This document shows positions 8,990-10,484 of a stretch of 10,484 nt of DNA, one piece after another (position 1 is the first letter of the stretch; each line of letters begins with the position of its first letter). The stretch is from Cyanothece sp. UBA12306 (GTDB lineage: Bacteria; Cyanobacteriota; Cyanobacteriia; Cyanobacteriales; Microcystaceae): the NCBI GenBank assembly GCA_003448685.1, contig DLXW01000259.1, positions 1 to 10,484 on the forward strand, in the 5' to 3' direction. Under the pieces are notes generated by a model, which saw only the letters and a list, made by a program, of their open reading frames with translations, was not told where the DNA came from and did not search any database. Position numbers and translations under genes: made by a program.

Positions 8990-9019
8990 GCCAAACTTCC
9001 CAAATTCTTGCTTTAAAGA

Positions 9020-10297
9020 TCAGTTCCGAGGAGGAAAACGACGTTTTTGGAGAAAGTCTGGAATATCTAATCCCGTAGATTTAGGAGGTTCTGGTTTTGG
9101 TTCTGGTGGGGAAGCTGGGGAACGCTCAGGAGTTTTTCGAGGGTTTGGCGTAGTAATTGTGGCTACTTTAGGGTTTGTTGCTGTCTCAGATTCTCCTGTA
9201 AAACCTGTAGCGATTACAGTAATAATTACTTCCCCTTGCATTGCTTGATCAATCACCGCCCCAAAAATAATATTGGCATCGGGATCAACAACTTCAAAAA
9301 TAGTTTCGGCAGCCGTATTGACTTCATGGAGGGTTAAATCATCGCCTCCAGTAATATTAAACACAACCCCCCGGGCCCCTTTAATAGAATGTTCCAATAG
9401 GGGAGAAGAAATGGCTGCTACTGCTGCATCACTAGCACGAGACTTCCCTGAACCAATACCCAATCCCATCAAGGCTGAACCCGCATCAGCCATTACAGCC
9501 CGTACATCGGCAAAATCCACATTGACTAAACCTGGAATTGTAATAATGTCGGAAATCCCTTGTACCCCTTGGCGTAGAATGTTATCAGCAGCTAGGAAAG
9601 CTTGTTGTAGGGGGGTATCTGGGGGAATTACCTGTAATAATTGATTATTAGGGATAACAATCAAAGTATCAACATTATTTTGGAGATTATCAACCCCTTG
9701 TGTTGCTTGAGTAGTACGCCGTCTTCCTTCAAAGGTAAAGGGACGAGTGACTACTCCCACAGTCAGACACCCTATTTCTTTAGCTACTTCTGCTACAATT
9801 GGGGCAGCCCCAGTTCCAGTACCGCCGCCCATACCTGCCGTAATGAAAACCAAATCAGTATTTTCGAGAGCTTGAGCGATTTCATCGCGGGATTCTTCAG
9901 CCGCTTGGGTGCCAATAGAAGGATTTCCGCCAGCCCCTAAACCTCGCGTCAATTTTTGTCCTATTTGTAGTCGTTGGGGGGCTGCTGACTGAGACAAAGC
10001 TTGAGCATCCGTATTAATTGCCCAAAACTCGATTCCAGTTAGGGAACTTTCAATCATACGGTTGACTGCATTACATCCGCCACCACCAACGCCAATGACT
10101 TTGATTTTGGCAACGTTATTTGGCACGATCTGGCTTCTCCTTGTATCTTCTCTAGGGGTTTCTGGCAACTCGCTGCTATCAGTTAAGGATAAACTTGTAT
10201 TATGAATATGATAATTGTCTACCGCACTCAGTGACTCAGAGGATTGAGTATTATTAAGGCTGAAATGATCAAGAGCCAGCTTATCATTAGGGATCAT
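9020..10297 (-). CDS. ftsZ: Cell division protein FtsZ
   Basis: This 425-residue tubulin-like GTPase polymerises into the cytokinetic Z ring at midcell. The core starts near residue 64 ([19 protein letters not shown]). The tubulin signature [10 protein letters not shown] is at 157-166, and the T7-loop segment [11 protein letters not shown], which completes the GTPase site of the neighbouring subunit, is at 259-269. The GTPase/C-terminal core ends near 365. A Pro/Glu/Ser-rich linker (about 370-405) leads to the conserved C-terminal peptide [12 protein letters not shown] (409-420), which binds partners such as ZipN/Ftn2 and SepF in cyanobacteria. The first 60 residues are a polar, probably disordered extension of the kind seen in cyanobacterial FtsZ. 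The ATG is the only Met before the core, and no upstream in-frame start precedes the nearest stop, so the start is firm despite lacking a Shine-Dalgarno. It lies 142 bp upstream of rpsT. Confidence 0.98.
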   Translation of the reverse strand: MIPNDKLALDHFSLNNTQSSESLSAVDNYHIHNTSLSLTDSSELPETPREDTRRSQIVPNNVAKIKVIGVGGGGCNAVNRMIESSLTGIEFWAINTDAQALSQSAAPQRLQIGQKLTRGLGAGGNPSIGTQAAEESRDEIAQALENTDLVFITAGMGGGTGTGAAPIVAEVAKEIGCLTVGVVTRPFTFEGRRRTTQATQGVDNLQNNVDTLIVIPNNQLLQVIPPDTPLQQAFLAADNILRQGVQGISDIITIPGLVNVDFADVRAVMADAGSALMGLGIGSGKSRASDAAVAAISSPLLEHSIKGARGVVFNITGGDDLTLHEVNTAAETIFEVVDPDANIIFGAVIDQAMQGEVIITVIATGFTGESETATNPKVATITTPNPRKTPERSPASPPEPKPEPPKSTGLDIPDFLQKRRFPPRN

Positions 10298-10484
10298 TGT
10301 AATTAGCGAGTAATTAATAACAGCGTATTTAGAATATTAGGCGTTGGTTAGGAAATTTAGTCTATCTTATCATTGACTAATATACGATAGACTCGACTAA
10401 ATGATAATCTATAACCATCTAAAAGCTTACTATTTAACAGGCACTTATTATCACCTTACAGACTCAGTAGATCGAAAAGTTGCT
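10298..10484 (-). promoter_or_regulatory. ftsZ upstream region with a cluster of inverted repeats
   Basis: No gene can be supported in these 187 bases; every minus-strand frame meets a stop soon after the right edge. The end of an upstream gene, such as ftsQ, could still lie at the edge. The segment 10356-10407 is rich in interleaved inverted repeats: AGTCTATC (10359-10366) with GATAGACT (10386-10393), TTTAGTC (10356-10362) with GACTAAA (10395-10401), and TTATCATT (10367-10374) with AATGATAA (10400-10407). This is about 60-110 bases before the ftsZ ATG, where a promoter or operator would lie. AT-rich -10-like hexamers (TATATT, TAAGAT) occur within it but lack a convincing -35. Confidence 0.4.

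Noticed and set aside
9273..9644. Plus-strand ORF of 123 residues opposite ftsZ
   Set aside because: It lies wholly antisense to the conserved core of ftsZ, has no recognisable domain, and is explained by codon bias of the real gene.
9641..9940. Plus-strand ORF of 99 residues opposite ftsZ
   Set aside because: Antisense to the GTPase domain of ftsZ, including the GGGTGTG signature, with low-complexity Ser/Tyr/Phe-rich translation and no family resemblance.

Overview
The window comes from a cyanobacterium. It carries rpoC2, the separately encoded C-terminal part of the split β' subunit that is diagnostic of cyanobacteria and plastids. It also has a cyanobacterial-type FtsZ with a long polar N-terminal extension and a C-terminal peptide of the form [12 protein letters not shown], two perfect HIP1 octamers (GCGATCGC), moderate GC content, and heptanucleotide tandem repeats in the gaps. 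I cannot name the species. Losing rpoC1 from the rpoB-rpoC2 junction is something I recall from Synechocystis sp. PCC 6803, so a unicellular relative is possible, but that is inference.

All five intact genes lie on the minus strand, so transcription runs from right to left: (unseen upstream gene) - ftsZ (9020-10297) - rpsT (8584-8877) - tatD (7640-8425) - rpoB (4288-7599) - rpoC2 (211-4140). FtsZ is the division-ring GTPase, S20 a 30S ribosomal protein, TatD a metal-dependent nuclease/hydrolase, and RpoB and RpoC2 the β subunit and C-terminal β' part of RNA polymerase. The rpsT-tatD-rpoB-rpoC2 block is the usual cyanobacterial RNA polymerase neighbourhood. The best promoter in the window precedes rpsT, between ftsZ and rpsT.

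The most notable feature is an absence. The gene rpoC1 normally sits between rpoB and rpoC2, but here the two are separated by only 147 bp. That gap is mostly 7/14-bp tandem repeat arrays in opposite orientations (4144-4209 and 4254-4288) around a 44-bp core, with no recognisable rpoC1 remnant. RpoC1 must be encoded elsewhere, or the assembly has dropped it at the repeats.

Downstream of rpoC2 (1-210) the sequence holds a CCCCTAT heptamer array that reads on the transcribed strand as five G4 tracts separated by three-base loops, which could form a G-quadruplex in the mRNA. Beyond it lie a GC-rich hairpin resembling IS200/IS605-family ends and a truncated TnpB fragment running off the left edge. 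The right-hand 187 bp (10298-10484) is the ftsZ upstream region. It has no gene I can support, but contains a cluster of interleaved inverted repeats. Apart from the relocated or missing rpoC1 and the repeat structures, this is a core housekeeping region. I do not see a hidden defence system, CRISPR array, phage or biosynthetic cluster.
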